NCBI GenBank assembly: GCA_002840055.1
Contig: PGZJ01000006.1
Location: 62,001-126,000 of the forward strand
Length of the DNA: 64,000 nucleotides
Reading direction: 5' to 3'
Origin: Gammaproteobacteria bacterium HGW-Gammaproteobacteria-11
GTDB taxonomy: Bacteria > Pseudomonadota > Gammaproteobacteria > Pseudomonadales > Pseudomonadaceae
Shown: piece by piece, positions 47,349-56,042 of the stretch
Layout: every line of letters begins with the position of its first letter
How positions within the stretch are numbered: the first letter of the stretch is position 1
Program-made: the position numbers and the translations under genes
The notes under the pieces: model-generated
What the model was told of the DNA's origin: nothing
Database searches by the model: none
What the model saw: only the letters and a program-made list of their open reading frames with translations

Positions 47349-48185
47349 ATGTCATGGGACTCTTTTGCCTACCTGTGTCGCCGCGCTGCCCACGAACTGG
47401 GTGACGCAGAGCCGCTTTCTGCCTGTTTCCAGCGCCTCTCGCAAGCACCCTCCGCCAGACTCTATGGTGCCCCTCCAGTTGCCGACTCGCTGACGGCAGA
47501 CCTGCTTGCCCGGCTTGTGGCTGAGCCGGACCGGGACAAGGCCCTCATCGCCCTGCGGGCCTATGCCGGCATGGGTCAGCTGAGTCTGGTGGACCGGGCC
47601 ATGCAGTTCAAACGGGTGCTGATCTATCTGGGTTTTGTCGCTGTGATCTTTTTCTTCATGAGCGCGATTTACCAGATCAAGGTATTGCCGACCTTTATTG
47701 AAACCTTCAAGGCCTTTGATGTGCCCTTGCCCGCCAGTGTGTTCTTTCTGCATGAGTACTGGCACGTGTTTTCCCTGAGTGTGCTGCTGTTATTGCTGCT
47801 GGCGCTGGTGATCGGTTTGTCCCTGCGCAGGTTGATGCGCTTGCCGATGGTGGCTGACAGAAAGTTGCCCCTGGGCTTTCTTCTCTTGCCTGGCATCAAG
47901 CGTGCGTACCTGTCCTTGCAGGACATTCTGACTTTTCCTTTGCGCCCGTCGCTGGACAGCAGCAGTGTCATCGACACGCACCTGGCCGATATTCAACGCA
48001 GTGGTCTGGATCTGGGGCGTGAAATGCAGATCATGTCGGGCATTGCCCTGCAGGAACTGGTTCAACAGTGTGAGCGGCAGATGCGCGTCATCTCAGTAGC
48101 TGTTGCTCTGCTGGTGGTTGCCAATGTGCTGTTTTTCATCAACAGCGCCTATTCACCGATTTTCATGTTAGGAGAGGTGGTATGA
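47349..48185 (+). CDS. Half-length PilC/GspF-like platform protein
   Basis: 278-residue membrane protein resembling only the C-terminal two thirds of PilC/GspF, the inner-membrane platform of type IV pili and type II secretion. Three helices are seen: VLIYLGFVAVIFFFMSAIYQI (about 92-112), FSLSVLLLLLLALVIGLSL (about 141-159) and ISVAVALLVVANVLFFINSAY (about 246-266). VLPTFIETFKAFDVPLPASV after helix 1 and the C-terminal IFMLGEVV are PilC/GspF wording. The N-terminal 85 residues are a short divergent stand-in for the first cytoplasmic domain. GGAAGGA precedes the ATG. Its stop overlaps the pilin start (ATGA), so the two are probably made together. No ATPase or prepilin peptidase is adjacent. 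The assignment is by motif and topology and has not been searched. Confidence 0.72.
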   Translation: MSWDSFAYLCRRAAHELGDAEPLSACFQRLSQAPSARLYGAPPVADSLTADLLARLVAEPDRDKALIALRAYAGMGQLSLVDRAMQFKRVLIYLGFVAVIFFFMSAIYQIKVLPTFIETFKAFDVPLPASVFFLHEYWHVFSLSVLLLLLLALVIGLSLRRLMRLPMVADRKLPLGFLLLPGIKRAYLSLQDILTFPLRPSLDSSSVIDTHLADIQRSGLDLGREMQIMSGIALQELVQQCERQMRVISVAVALLVVANVLFFINSAYSPIFMLGEVV

Positions 48186-48667
48186 GCAGGATACGCGGCT
48201 TTACCCTGATAGAACTGATGGTCGTGGTGTCGATAATCGGAATTTTGGCGGCCATATCCTTGCCGGCCTACCAGGTTTATATTCAGCGTAGCGAAGTCAC
48301 TGAGGCCTTCAGCATGGCCAGCGGCGTGCGCTCCAAGGTCAATACGCATTATGAAGAGCATCTGGATTTTCCTGCGAGTAATGCCGCAGCAGGTCTACCG
48401 ATGCCGTCGCAGCTGATCGGTAATCGTATTACCGGCGTGGTACTGGAGCAGGGCGCCATCCATGTCACCATGGGCAACAAGGCTTCAACTGCACTCCAGG
48501 GCAAGACCTTGAGCTTTCGTCCGGCGGTGGTCATTGGTAGTCCGACCAGCCCGATTTCCTGGTTATGCGGTTATGATGAGGCCGTAGAAGGCATGCAGGC
48601 GATTGGTGAAAATCGCACCGACCTGGAGTCCGAGTTTCTGCCCGCCATTTGCCGACAACGCGGCTAG
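48182..48667 (+). CDS. Type IV pilin (orphan)
   Basis: Class IVa prepilin of 161 aa. A 6-residue basic leader MSRIRG precedes FTLIELMVVVSIIGILAAISLPAY, the cleavage site for PilD and the conserved N-terminal helix with Glu5. The globular part ends with a Cys pair (WLCGYDEAVEG ... PAIC) like the disulfide loop of PilA. Wording such as ISWLCGYD and TDLESEFLPAICRQ resembles P. aeruginosa-type major pilins rather than minor pilins. It overlaps the half-PilC gene. It is not with pilB, pilC and pilD, so it is either the major pilin in a moved locus or an extra pilin. Export and assembly would depend on genes elsewhere. Confidence 0.9.
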   Translation: MSRIRGFTLIELMVVVSIIGILAAISLPAYQVYIQRSEVTEAFSMASGVRSKVNTHYEEHLDFPASNAAAGLPMPSQLIGNRITGVVLEQGAIHVTMGNKASTALQGKTLSFRPAVVIGSPTSPISWLCGYDEAVEGMQAIGENRTDLESEFLPAICRQRG

Positions 48668-48998
48668 TCCGGCTGCCCCTCAACAGGGGAGAGCATGACC
48701 TCCACCCTTGATTGCCCTGCGCAAGCGATTATCTTCAGGCTTGCGCAGGTCCATGTCTGACTGCCTCATCCCTCTTTTGATTCATCCCATGCCCGTTGCA
48801 TAGCGGTCTCATTGCCGAGAGTAATCCACGCCTGAGATCCAGATTGCCATCCGCAATACAAATATCGCCCGAACGGGGTATGGGACGAAATGTCTCGATT
48901 GGTTCTAATGATCTCGCGCGCAATATTGCTCATTTCGAGGCACTAATTGAAAGCGCAGCAATATGCAAAAACAACTACAAGATGAAATTGGAGCTCTT
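48668..48998. other. Gap between pilin and polyester hydrolase genes
   Basis: 331 bases with no supported gene. It contains a perfect 11-base inverted repeat (48716-48749) and a more AT-rich second half next to the hydrolase start. I could not identify a convincing promoter. Confidence 0.6.
48716..48749. repeat. Perfect 11-base inverted repeat upstream of the polyester hydrolase
   Basis: CCTGCGCAAGC (48716-48726) and its exact complement (48739-48749) around a 12-base loop, 49 bases after the pilin stop. No T-run follows, so it could be a weak terminator of the pilin unit, an RNA-stabilising hairpin or an operator. Confidence 0.7.
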
Positions 48999-49925
48999 AT
49001 GAAAGCCAACCTAATCAGCAGATCATTGTTTTCTGCCCTTGCCGTAGGTGCCCTGGCGCTGTCAGCCTCGGTTATGGCGTCCAACCCCACTCCGCCACCC
49101 ACCAATCCTGATCCGGGCAACAGCGAGTATCAGCGCGGACCTAATCCTACCCTGTCCTTTGTTGAAGGCTCTCGCGGCCAGCACAGCGTGTCGACACGCA
49201 GTGTCTCGGGTCTGGTGAGCGGTTTTGGTGGCGGCACAATCCACTATCCGAACAACACCACAGGCACCATGGCTGCGGTCGTTGTTATTCCGGGTTTTGT
49301 CTCGGCCGAGTCGTCCATCGACTGGTGGGGCCCCAAGCTGGCGTCCTATGGTTTCGTGGTCATGACCATCGACACCAACAGTGGCTTTGATCAACCGCCG
49401 AGCCGTGCACGTCAGATCAACAGCGCACTGGATTATCTGGTCAGCCAGAACAGCGCCAGCGGTAGCCCGGTACGCGGCATGATTGATACCAGCCGTCTGG
49501 GTGTGATTGGTTGGTCCATGGGTGGTGGTGGCACTATTCGTGTTGCCGGTGAGGGCCGCATCAAGGCCGCTATTCCGTTGGCACCCTGGGATACCTCCTC
49601 CTACTATTCGCGTCGCGTATCAGCACCGACCCTGATTATCGCCTGTGAGTCCGACGTCATTGCGCCTGTGCGCAATCACGCGTCACCCTTCTACAACAAC
49701 ATTCCGAACAGCATCGAGAAGGCCTTTGTCGAACTGGACGGCGGTAGCCACTACTGCGGTAATGGTGGTGGTTTTGGCGCTTACGATGCTGAGCTGGGTC
49801 GTTTCGGCGTATCCTGGATGAAGCGCTTCCTGGATGAGGATACCCGTTACAGCCAGTTCCTCTGTGGTCCGAACCACGCATCGGATCGTGATATTTCCGA
49901 GTACCGCGGTAACTGCCCTTACTAA
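48999..49925 (+). CDS. Secreted polyester (PET-type) hydrolase, PE-H-like cutinase
   Basis: Exported alpha/beta-hydrolase of 308 aa that should cleave ester bonds in polyesters. ATG 48999 follows GGAG and gives signal peptide [27 protein letters not shown]; the track's 48963 start is too early. Catalytic residues by motif are Ser173 in GWSMGGGG, Asp219 in ACESDVIAP and His251 in GGSHYCGN. This is the same spacing as Ser171, Asp217 and His249 of P. aestusnigri PE-H. The paired Cys in ACESD and SHYC make the extra active-site disulfide of type II PETases; the C-terminal pair is CGPN ... GNCPY. Where Ideonella PETase has Ser214/Ile218, this protein has His and Phe, as in ordinary cutinases. It is monocistronic and closed by a terminator. 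Activity on PET is inferred, not shown. Confidence 0.93.
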   Translation: MKANLISRSLFSALAVGALALSASVMASNPTPPPTNPDPGNSEYQRGPNPTLSFVEGSRGQHSVSTRSVSGLVSGFGGGTIHYPNNTTGTMAAVVVIPGFVSAESSIDWWGPKLASYGFVVMTIDTNSGFDQPPSRARQINSALDYLVSQNSASGSPVRGMIDTSRLGVIGWSMGGGGTIRVAGEGRIKAAIPLAPWDTSSYYSRRVSAPTLIIACESDVIAPVRNHASPFYNNIPNSIEKAFVELDGGSHYCGNGGGFGAYDAELGRFGVSWMKRFLDEDTRYSQFLCGPNHASDRDISEYRGNCPY

Positions 49926-49972
49926 CAGGGCGACAGGGCGCCGGCTGACACCGGTGCCTTGAATCGCAGGTA

Positions 49973-50012
49973 ATAAAAAACCCGCTACGTTCAACGCAGC
50001 GGGTTTTTTATT
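49973..50012. terminator. Bidirectional terminator between the polyester hydrolase and DUF805 genes
   Basis: AAAAAACCCGCT (49975-49986) / AGCGGGTTTTTT (49998-50009) is a perfect 12-base inverted repeat with A and T runs on both sides. It serves the rightward hydrolase gene and the leftward DUF805 gene. Confidence 0.92.
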
Positions 50013-50035
50013 CTAACGCTGAAACCCTGTTCGAC

Positions 50036-50389
50036 TCAGAGAGCGCCGGCCTTGGGGTTCGGTCCATATTGGTTGTCTTCTGGCTGAGTATCCGACACCA
50101 GGAAGACAATCAGCACAATGGCGCCAATCAGCGGGATAATCGCAATCAACTGCCACCAGCCGGAACGGTTGGTGTCATGCAGACGGCGGGCAGCGATGGC
50201 GATACTGGGGATCAGCAGAGCCAGAGCAAAGAGCGCGGTCAGCAGGTTCATGCCGATGATGTAATCAATAACGCCCAGACCAATGTAGATCAGGATGTAA
50301 AACAGAGTGTACATCCAGTATTGCGTGCGGGTGGCTCGCCCTGTGAAGTCAGCATAATGCAGCTTGATTGCGTTGACGAAGTGCTCCAT
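50036..50389 (-). CDS. DUF805 inner-membrane protein
   Basis: 117-residue membrane protein of the DUF805 (YhaH/YhaI) family with no known function. The family signature is FTGRATRTQYWMYTLFY near the N-terminus (about 15-31), then RRLHDTNRSGWWQLIAIIPLIGAIVLIV (residues about 68-95). Three to four membrane helices are likely. It ends DTQPEDNQYGPNPKAGAL, also typical. It is a stand-alone leftward gene, with a GGAG-type site ahead of the ATG. Confidence 0.88.
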   Translation of the reverse strand: MEHFVNAIKLHYADFTGRATRTQYWMYTLFYILIYIGLGVIDYIIGMNLLTALFALALLIPSIAIAARRLHDTNRSGWWQLIAIIPLIGAIVLIVFLVSDTQPEDNQYGPNPKAGAL

Positions 50390-50545
50390 GCAACTCTCCT
50401 TGTGAGTTGTTTTTTAGTATTAAGAGAACGTAAGCGTCCTGTTCCCCGTTTCAAAATGTAACGTGTAATGCCCTCGAAGGGAATGCCGTTCTGGCATCTC
50501 CTTAATATTAAAAGAAAACGCTGCGTGTAAGAGGCCCGGGCGCGC

Positions 50546-50926
50546 TCACTGTCTGCGACCTGACCTGATGAACAAATAGCCAGCCAGCGCCCCGGCAGCG
50601 GCGATAGCCATGCCTGCAATCGCAGCCAAAACCAATGCCAGGGGCCAGAGGTTGTGTCGAGTTGGATGGAACAGGGTTTCAACCAGGACACGCGCCATAT
50701 AGCAGGCTGCAGGGGATAAACCGGACAGCAGTATTGCCTTGAACACAGGCCCTTTGCCGCTGCCGGTAAACCACGCGGCTGTTGCAAAAACCACCAGACT
50801 ACCGAACAGGCCGAAACTATTCGGGATGTTGGCTTGCGCGTAGGGGGTGGTCCACATGGTCAGGCCAACGGCCAGAAAGGGAATGGCAAAAGTAGCAACC
50901 TTTGCCTGGGAAGGGGTCAGGGGCAT
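50546..50926 (-). CDS. Small hypothetical membrane protein
   Basis: 126-residue protein that I do not recognise. Four hydrophobic stretches are seen: FAIPFLAVGLTMWTT, LFGSLVVFATAAWF, AILLSGLSPAACYMARVLVET and LALVLAAIAGMAIAAAGALAGYLF. The C-terminus (IRSGRRQ) is basic, suggesting it faces the cytoplasm. GGAGG-like sequence (GAGGAACG) precedes the ATG at 50926. It lies between the DUF805 and YkgJ genes on the same strand with gaps of about 156 and 52 bases. The ORF is credible by start, helices and position, but there is no functional clue. Confidence 0.65.
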   Translation of the reverse strand: MPLTPSQAKVATFAIPFLAVGLTMWTTPYAQANIPNSFGLFGSLVVFATAAWFTGSGKGPVFKAILLSGLSPAACYMARVLVETLFHPTRHNLWPLALVLAAIAGMAIAAAGALAGYLFIRSGRRQ

Positions 50927-50978
50927 GGCGTTCCTCCATAGACCTTTTGAGCATAGCGCAACAGAGACTGTCTGCTAT

Positions 50979-51374
50979 TCAGACGGCCGGCCGATAAGGG
51001 CAGAAGCCTGGACGCGGTCCGACCTGTGGGTGGTTGCGGCAGGTATCCGGGCGCCGGGCATAGACAGTGCAGCGCCTGCTGACCGGGTCCAGATACAGGC
51101 AGTCATTGTTGGCCATACGGCTCAGGGTGAAGACCTCTGTGCCGTGGTTGAAGCGCTCCACCTCGCCGCTCTTTTGCAAGCGCCGGGCAATCAGCCTGAG
51201 CGGCTCAGCGCGTTCGAACTCGTCAACCAGGCCCAGGCGGATCAAATCGTTCAGGCGTACTTCCACCGGCAGGGTGCAGCAACTCGCATGGCAGCTGTCG
51301 CACAGGCCCTTGCGGTAGCGTTGCCAGGTGTCGGTGCGGTCAATATCGGCGGCTTTGATCAGAGGTGGTTTCAT
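50979..51374 (-). CDS. YkgJ-family cysteine cluster protein
   Basis: 131-residue protein with an eight-Cys type cluster thought to bind zinc or iron-sulfur. The N-terminal motif is GLCDSCHASCCTLPVEV (C-x2-C-x3-CC). The second part reads NDCLYLDPVSRRCTVYARRPDTCRNHP, and one further Cys is in GFCPYRP. ATG 51374 (MKPPLIKAADIDR) replaces the track's upstream start. It is divergent from the pectate lyase gene across 228 bases. Family members are widespread and uncharacterised; annotation as an Fe-S oxidoreductase is not supported by an enzyme motif. Confidence 0.85.
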   Translation of the reverse strand: MKPPLIKAADIDRTDTWQRYRKGLCDSCHASCCTLPVEVRLNDLIRLGLVDEFERAEPLRLIARRLQKSGEVERFNHGTEVFTLSRMANNDCLYLDPVSRRCTVYARRPDTCRNHPQVGPRPGFCPYRPAV

Positions 51375-51602
51375 GCTCGCAACCCAGGGTGATCGAGATC
51401 GCATGATAATCGATGAACGAGGCTGCATGCAGGGGATAACGCACAAATGGGTGACTGTGCAGGGCTGTCCGGTCACGCACAATGGTCAGGCGTTAGTGCG
51501 CTGTTGTTGGTGATCTGCCATGCGCTGCAAAAACCGGATCCGGTTCAGGCAGTGTCTGGACTCATGATCCCTTGATGACCAACAACAACGAGGACCTCGT
51601 CC

Positions 51603-52727
<1,125 letters not shown>

Positions 52728-52736
52728 GTCTCCGGA

Positions 52737-53405
52737 CTACTCTGGCTGCTGCGACTTGCGCAGCCAGAGCTGCTTGACCAATGCCCCCAGAATCATCAGT
52801 CCAGCGAATATGAACAGCGGCAACATGGCGTAGACGCTCAGCGCCTGTTCCGCCTGGTTGGCCGAGACCATGCCATGTACCGCATGGGTATACAGGCCCC
52901 ACTTGATGCCCAGACCCAGTAGCGCAGCCAGGCTGAAGGACAGCAGCGGCAGATGCAGCACACCGCCAGCCAGGTTGATAAAGGCATGTGGAAAACCGGG
53001 CAGGATGCGCAGTGCGCACTGCGTGAGAAAGTCACTGCGCTTGCCCAGCAGGCGCAATATCTGTCGTGCGTATTTGTCCGGCCGCCAGGTGTCACCCAGC
53101 CTCTTGCCGACGCGATAGGCACCCAATGCACCGCCGATGCTACCGACCAACAGCATGCTGGTGCTTAGCCAAGGCACATGAAAGGGGGCGATGATCCAGA
53201 ACAGCAGGCTGCCAGGCAGGCCAAAGCTCATCATCACGGCCATTAACACCACGATGCCAACGATAGCCAGTGGGTGTCCAGCCAGTTTTGCACCCCACTG
53301 CCATAAATCGCCTACGCTGATGGGTAGCAGAGCGGCAATCAGTAGCAACAGGGCAAAGCCGATCAGAATCAGCATGGGCAGGCGCGGGTGGCTATATCTG
53401 AACAT
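52737..53405 (-). CDS. TVP38/TMEM64 (VTT domain, DedA-like) membrane protein
   Basis: 222-residue inner-membrane protein with the VTT fold. The helix MLILIGFALLLLIAALLPI is followed by the re-entrant segment VLMAVMMSFGLPGSLLFWIIAPF. The family motifs GSIGGALGAYRVGKRLG and ILRLLGKRSDFLTQCALRILPGFPHAFINLAGG follow. Bacterial relatives act in membrane homeostasis and probably lipid or undecaprenyl-phosphate flipping. ATG 53405 (MFRYSHPRLP) gives a sensible N-terminus; the track's is too long. A perfect 10-base inverted repeat (52740-52749 / 52760-52769) covers the last codons and could slow transcription from either side. Confidence 0.85.
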   Translation of the reverse strand: MFRYSHPRLPMLILIGFALLLLIAALLPISVGDLWQWGAKLAGHPLAIVGIVVLMAVMMSFGLPGSLLFWIIAPFHVPWLSTSMLLVGSIGGALGAYRVGKRLGDTWRPDKYARQILRLLGKRSDFLTQCALRILPGFPHAFINLAGGVLHLPLLSFSLAALLGLGIKWGLYTHAVHGMVSANQAEQALSVYAMLPLFIFAGLMILGALVKQLWLRKSQQPE

Positions 53406-53556
53406 GTTGAATGCCCTGATGGGATCGGGTACTGATGGTGACAAGCAACCCTGGTAAAAGCAACAGCGCGACACCTGGCGTAACCCCTATGCAGTGGGTT
53501 GAACGCAGTGCTTGGTTGGGTGTCTGAGATGGAGCTTAATCTGACGGAGAAAGACC

Positions 53557-54879
53557 ATGCGGTTTTTGACTGCCTTGACCCTCACCGGCTTGACCATTCT
53601 GGTCGGCTGCAATGACGACAGCGATACCGCCGCACAGCGCAGCGAGGCTGAAACGCCCGTTTCTGAACAGGCAGTCGAGCAGCAGCAAAGGTTCACGGGT
53701 AGCCTGACCTACCGTGCCCGAATTGCTCTGGCGCCCGATAGCGAGGTGGTGCTGGAGCTGCGTGATCCCGAGGCAGCCAGCCCGGCAGACGCGCTACGGG
53801 CTGAAACCCGCTTCAGTCTTGATGGTCGTCAGGTGCCGATCAGCTTTGATTGGCCGGTGGTGGTTGAGCCTGAATACAGCGGTACGGCCTATCAATTTCG
53901 CGCGGGTATTCGTGAGGGTGGACGGCTTGCATGGCTGTCCGAGCCGATTAATCTGGAGCTGACCGCAGGCCCTACCGAGCTGGGTGAGTTGATGCTGATG
54001 CCGTACCGCAGCAGTGCCTTCAGCAGCGTGATGCAGTGTGGTGGCCTGCAGATCAGTGTCGGCTATGAAGGCACTACGCTGGTTCTTGAGGCGGCGGGCG
54101 AGACGTACAGCCTGTTGCCCGTGGTTGCGGCTTCGGGTGCACGCTATGAGGCGCAGGCCGATCCGGACACCCACTTCTGGAGCAAGGGCAATCAGGCGCA
54201 ACTGAGTCTGAATGGCCAGGCTTACCCAACCTGTGTTGCTCCCGGCGATATTGTTGAACCCTTCAGCGCCCAGGGTAACGAGCCGTTCTGGCAGTTGCAG
54301 CTGGATCAGGGCCAGGCGCGCCTGCAGCGGCTGGACGCAGAGGCACCGGTTTCGGCGGCCTATCAGCGTGGCGAACCCTCAGGCGGGATCTTGCCGTTGC
54401 AGATCGGTGAAGGCGATAACGCCATGCAAGCATCCATCAAGGCGCAGCTCTGTCATGACAGCATGACGGGTATGCCGTACCCGCATGACGTTGAGTTGAA
54501 GCTGGCAACCGGCGAGCAGTTGCAGGGCTGTGGCGGTGAGCCAGCGCGTCTGCTGCAGGGCATTGAATGGGTGGTTGAGGACGTTAATGGCGGCGGCATT
54601 ATCGATCGGTCGCGCATCACCCTGAATTTTCTGCCTGAAGGCCGCGTGGCCGGGATGGCTTCATGTAACAACTATTTTGCCGAGTACCGCCTGAGCGGCG
54701 AGGGTCTGAGTATTTCGTCGCCAGGCAGTACCATGAAGGCCTGTGCGCCCTCATTGATGGAGCAGGAGCAGCGGGTACTGACCGCATTGGCGGCTGTGCA
54801 GCGTTTTGATATCAGTGCTGACGGCGCCCTGATACTCTATGGCGACTCTGAACAGAGTTTGACCGCGCGCGTGCAGTAA
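53557..54879 (+). CDS. Multidomain lipoprotein (YbaY, MliC-like, COG3650 and META/HslJ-type domains)
   Basis: 440-residue outer-membrane lipoprotein candidate. The lipobox is ILVGC at residue 18 (signal MRFLTALTLTGLTILVG). Domains in order: a YbaY-like beta barrel (TGSLTYRARIALAPDSEVVLELRDP, about 47-145); an MliC lysozyme-inhibitor-like domain (MQCGGLQISVGYEGTTLVLE ... DTHFWSKGNQAQLSLNG, about 160-225); a COG3650-like domain (FSAQGNEPFWQLQLDQGQARL, about 232-335); and a META/HslJ domain (LNFLPEGRVAGMASCNNYFAEYRL ... CAPSLMEQEQRVL, about 340-440). Each type occurs in envelope-stress proteins. Together they suggest protection of the cell wall or outer membrane, which is inference. AGGGAGA-like GACGGAG precedes the ATG. 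Confidence 0.85.
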   Translation: MRFLTALTLTGLTILVGCNDDSDTAAQRSEAETPVSEQAVEQQQRFTGSLTYRARIALAPDSEVVLELRDPEAASPADALRAETRFSLDGRQVPISFDWPVVVEPEYSGTAYQFRAGIREGGRLAWLSEPINLELTAGPTELGELMLMPYRSSAFSSVMQCGGLQISVGYEGTTLVLEAAGETYSLLPVVAASGARYEAQADPDTHFWSKGNQAQLSLNGQAYPTCVAPGDIVEPFSAQGNEPFWQLQLDQGQARLQRLDAEAPVSAAYQRGEPSGGILPLQIGEGDNAMQASIKAQLCHDSMTGMPYPHDVELKLATGEQLQGCGGEPARLLQGIEWVVEDVNGGGIIDRSRITLNFLPEGRVAGMASCNNYFAEYRLSGEGLSISSPGSTMKACAPSLMEQEQRVLTALAAVQRFDISADGALILYGDSEQSLTARVQ

Positions 54880-54919
54880 GCGCGCCGGTTTCTGGCCCCA
54901 TTAGAACAAGGATAATTCC

Positions 54920-55501
54920 ATGCTGGCATTGATCATCGGTCTGCTTGTTTTCCTCGGCGTGCATTCAACCCGCCTGTTTGCGCCGCACTGGCGCGCAGCG
55001 CAGATCTCGCGCCGCGGTCTGTTGCCCTGGAAAGGGGTCTATGCATTGGTTTCGCTGGTCGGTCTGGCGCTGATCATCTGGGGTTACGGCGAAGCACGAT
55101 TGTCCCCCACCTGGCTGTGGGTGCCGCCGGTCTGGACGCGCCACCTGGCGGCATTGTTGACCATTCCGGCCTTTATTCTGCTGGCGGCGACCTACATCCC
55201 GGGTTCGCATATCAAGGCGCGGGTCGGTCACCCGATGCTGCTGGGTGTGAAGTTCTGGGCCATTGCTCACCTGATTGCCAACGGCACGCTGGCTGATGTG
55301 CTGTTGTTTGGTGGCTTCCTGGCCTGGGCCGTGGCGCTGTATATCGTCAGTCGCCGGCGTGATCGTCTGGCCGGTGTTGCGGCCGGGTCTGCGCGTGTCA
55401 GCATGGACATCGTGGTTGTCGTGGTCGGGTTACTGGCCTGGGTGGGCTTTGCCCTTTGGCTGCATGGCCTGCTGATTGGCGTCAAACCCTTCGGCGGTTG
55501 A
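54920..55501 (+). CDS. NnrU-family integral membrane protein
   Basis: 193-residue protein with five to six membrane helices. The family signature is HSTRLFAPHWRAAQISRRGLLPWKGVYALVSLVGL near the N-terminus (about 15-50), then TYIPGSHIKARVGHPMLLGVKFWAIAHLIANG. NnrU was named from nitric-oxide reduction in Rhodobacter, and relatives act in tetrapyrrole or carotenoid isomerisation (the Z-ISO family). No denitrification gene is nearby, so the role here is open. It lies 40 bases after the lipoprotein gene in the same direction with an AAGGA site. Confidence 0.88.
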   Translation: MLALIIGLLVFLGVHSTRLFAPHWRAAQISRRGLLPWKGVYALVSLVGLALIIWGYGEARLSPTWLWVPPVWTRHLAALLTIPAFILLAATYIPGSHIKARVGHPMLLGVKFWAIAHLIANGTLADVLLFGGFLAWAVALYIVSRRRDRLAGVAAGSARVSMDIVVVVVGLLAWVGFALWLHGLLIGVKPFGG

Positions 55502-55538
55502 TCAGCCTCTAGGGGGGGGTTGGTCGCAGAACCTGCGA

Positions 55539-55967
55539 TCACTCCCAGGTCAGCCGGTGTAACAGCCACTCGCCATCCTCTTCCAGCCAGTTCAGCGTCA
55601 CGCTGTAGAGGCGTGTGCTGTCGGGAATAAAGCGTTGCGCACCGCTCAGATTGATCTGTGCCTGGGTGCGTGCCTGGCCGGTATACACAGGATCAATGCT
55701 GGTTTGCTGACTGATGACCAGCAGATTGACGCGCTGGTTCTGCAGGAACAGCAGGCTGGCGGTGCGCCTGGCCCAATCGCGGTCATACTGCTGGTTGGCC
55801 ATGAAATCCGGATGCAGGCGCGCCACCAGTTGATCGGCTGAGCGCGATTCAATCGCCTCCTGCAGCTGCGTCAGGCTCTGGTTCAGTCGTTCATCGGCAC
55901 TCTGCTGGCCACAACCGGCCAGCAACAGCACCAGCATCAACAGGGTAATACAGCGTGTAGGTGACAT
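55539..55967 (-). CDS. Small lipoprotein with an NTF2/DUF4440-like fold
   Basis: 142-residue lipoprotein. The signal and lipobox are MSPTRCITLLMLVLLLAGCGQQ (Cys19). The mature part starts with an alpha-helical hairpin (RLNQSLTQLQEAIESRSADQLVARLHPDF) and continues into beta strands (ARTQAQINLSGAQRFIPDSTRLYSVTLNWLEEDGEWLLHRLTWE). This pattern is typical of nuclear-transport-factor-2-like periplasmic proteins. No catalytic motif is seen. It is divergent from pip by about 75 bases and converges on the NnrU gene. Confidence 0.75.
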   Translation of the reverse strand: MSPTRCITLLMLVLLLAGCGQQSADERLNQSLTQLQEAIESRSADQLVARLHPDFMANQQYDRDWARRTASLLFLQNQRVNLLVISQQTSIDPVYTGQARTQAQINLSGAQRFIPDSTRLYSVTLNWLEEDGEWLLHRLTWE

Positions 55968-56042
55968 ATGCCTCGCCTGTCAGTAATGTTGTCGAATGAA
56001 CCTGCCGCCATCTAGGGCGGCCACCCAGGCCAGGAGCCCATC

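Noticed and set aside
48668-48998. Possible CRISPR, attachment site or integration scar next to the polyester hydrolase
   Set aside because: Only one inverted repeat is present; there are no spaced direct repeats, integrase or tRNA end.
52740-52769. Perfect inverted repeat as a terminator between pectate lyase and VTT genes
   Set aside because: It lies within the VTT coding sequence and has no T-run on either side; mentioned with the gene but not called a terminator.
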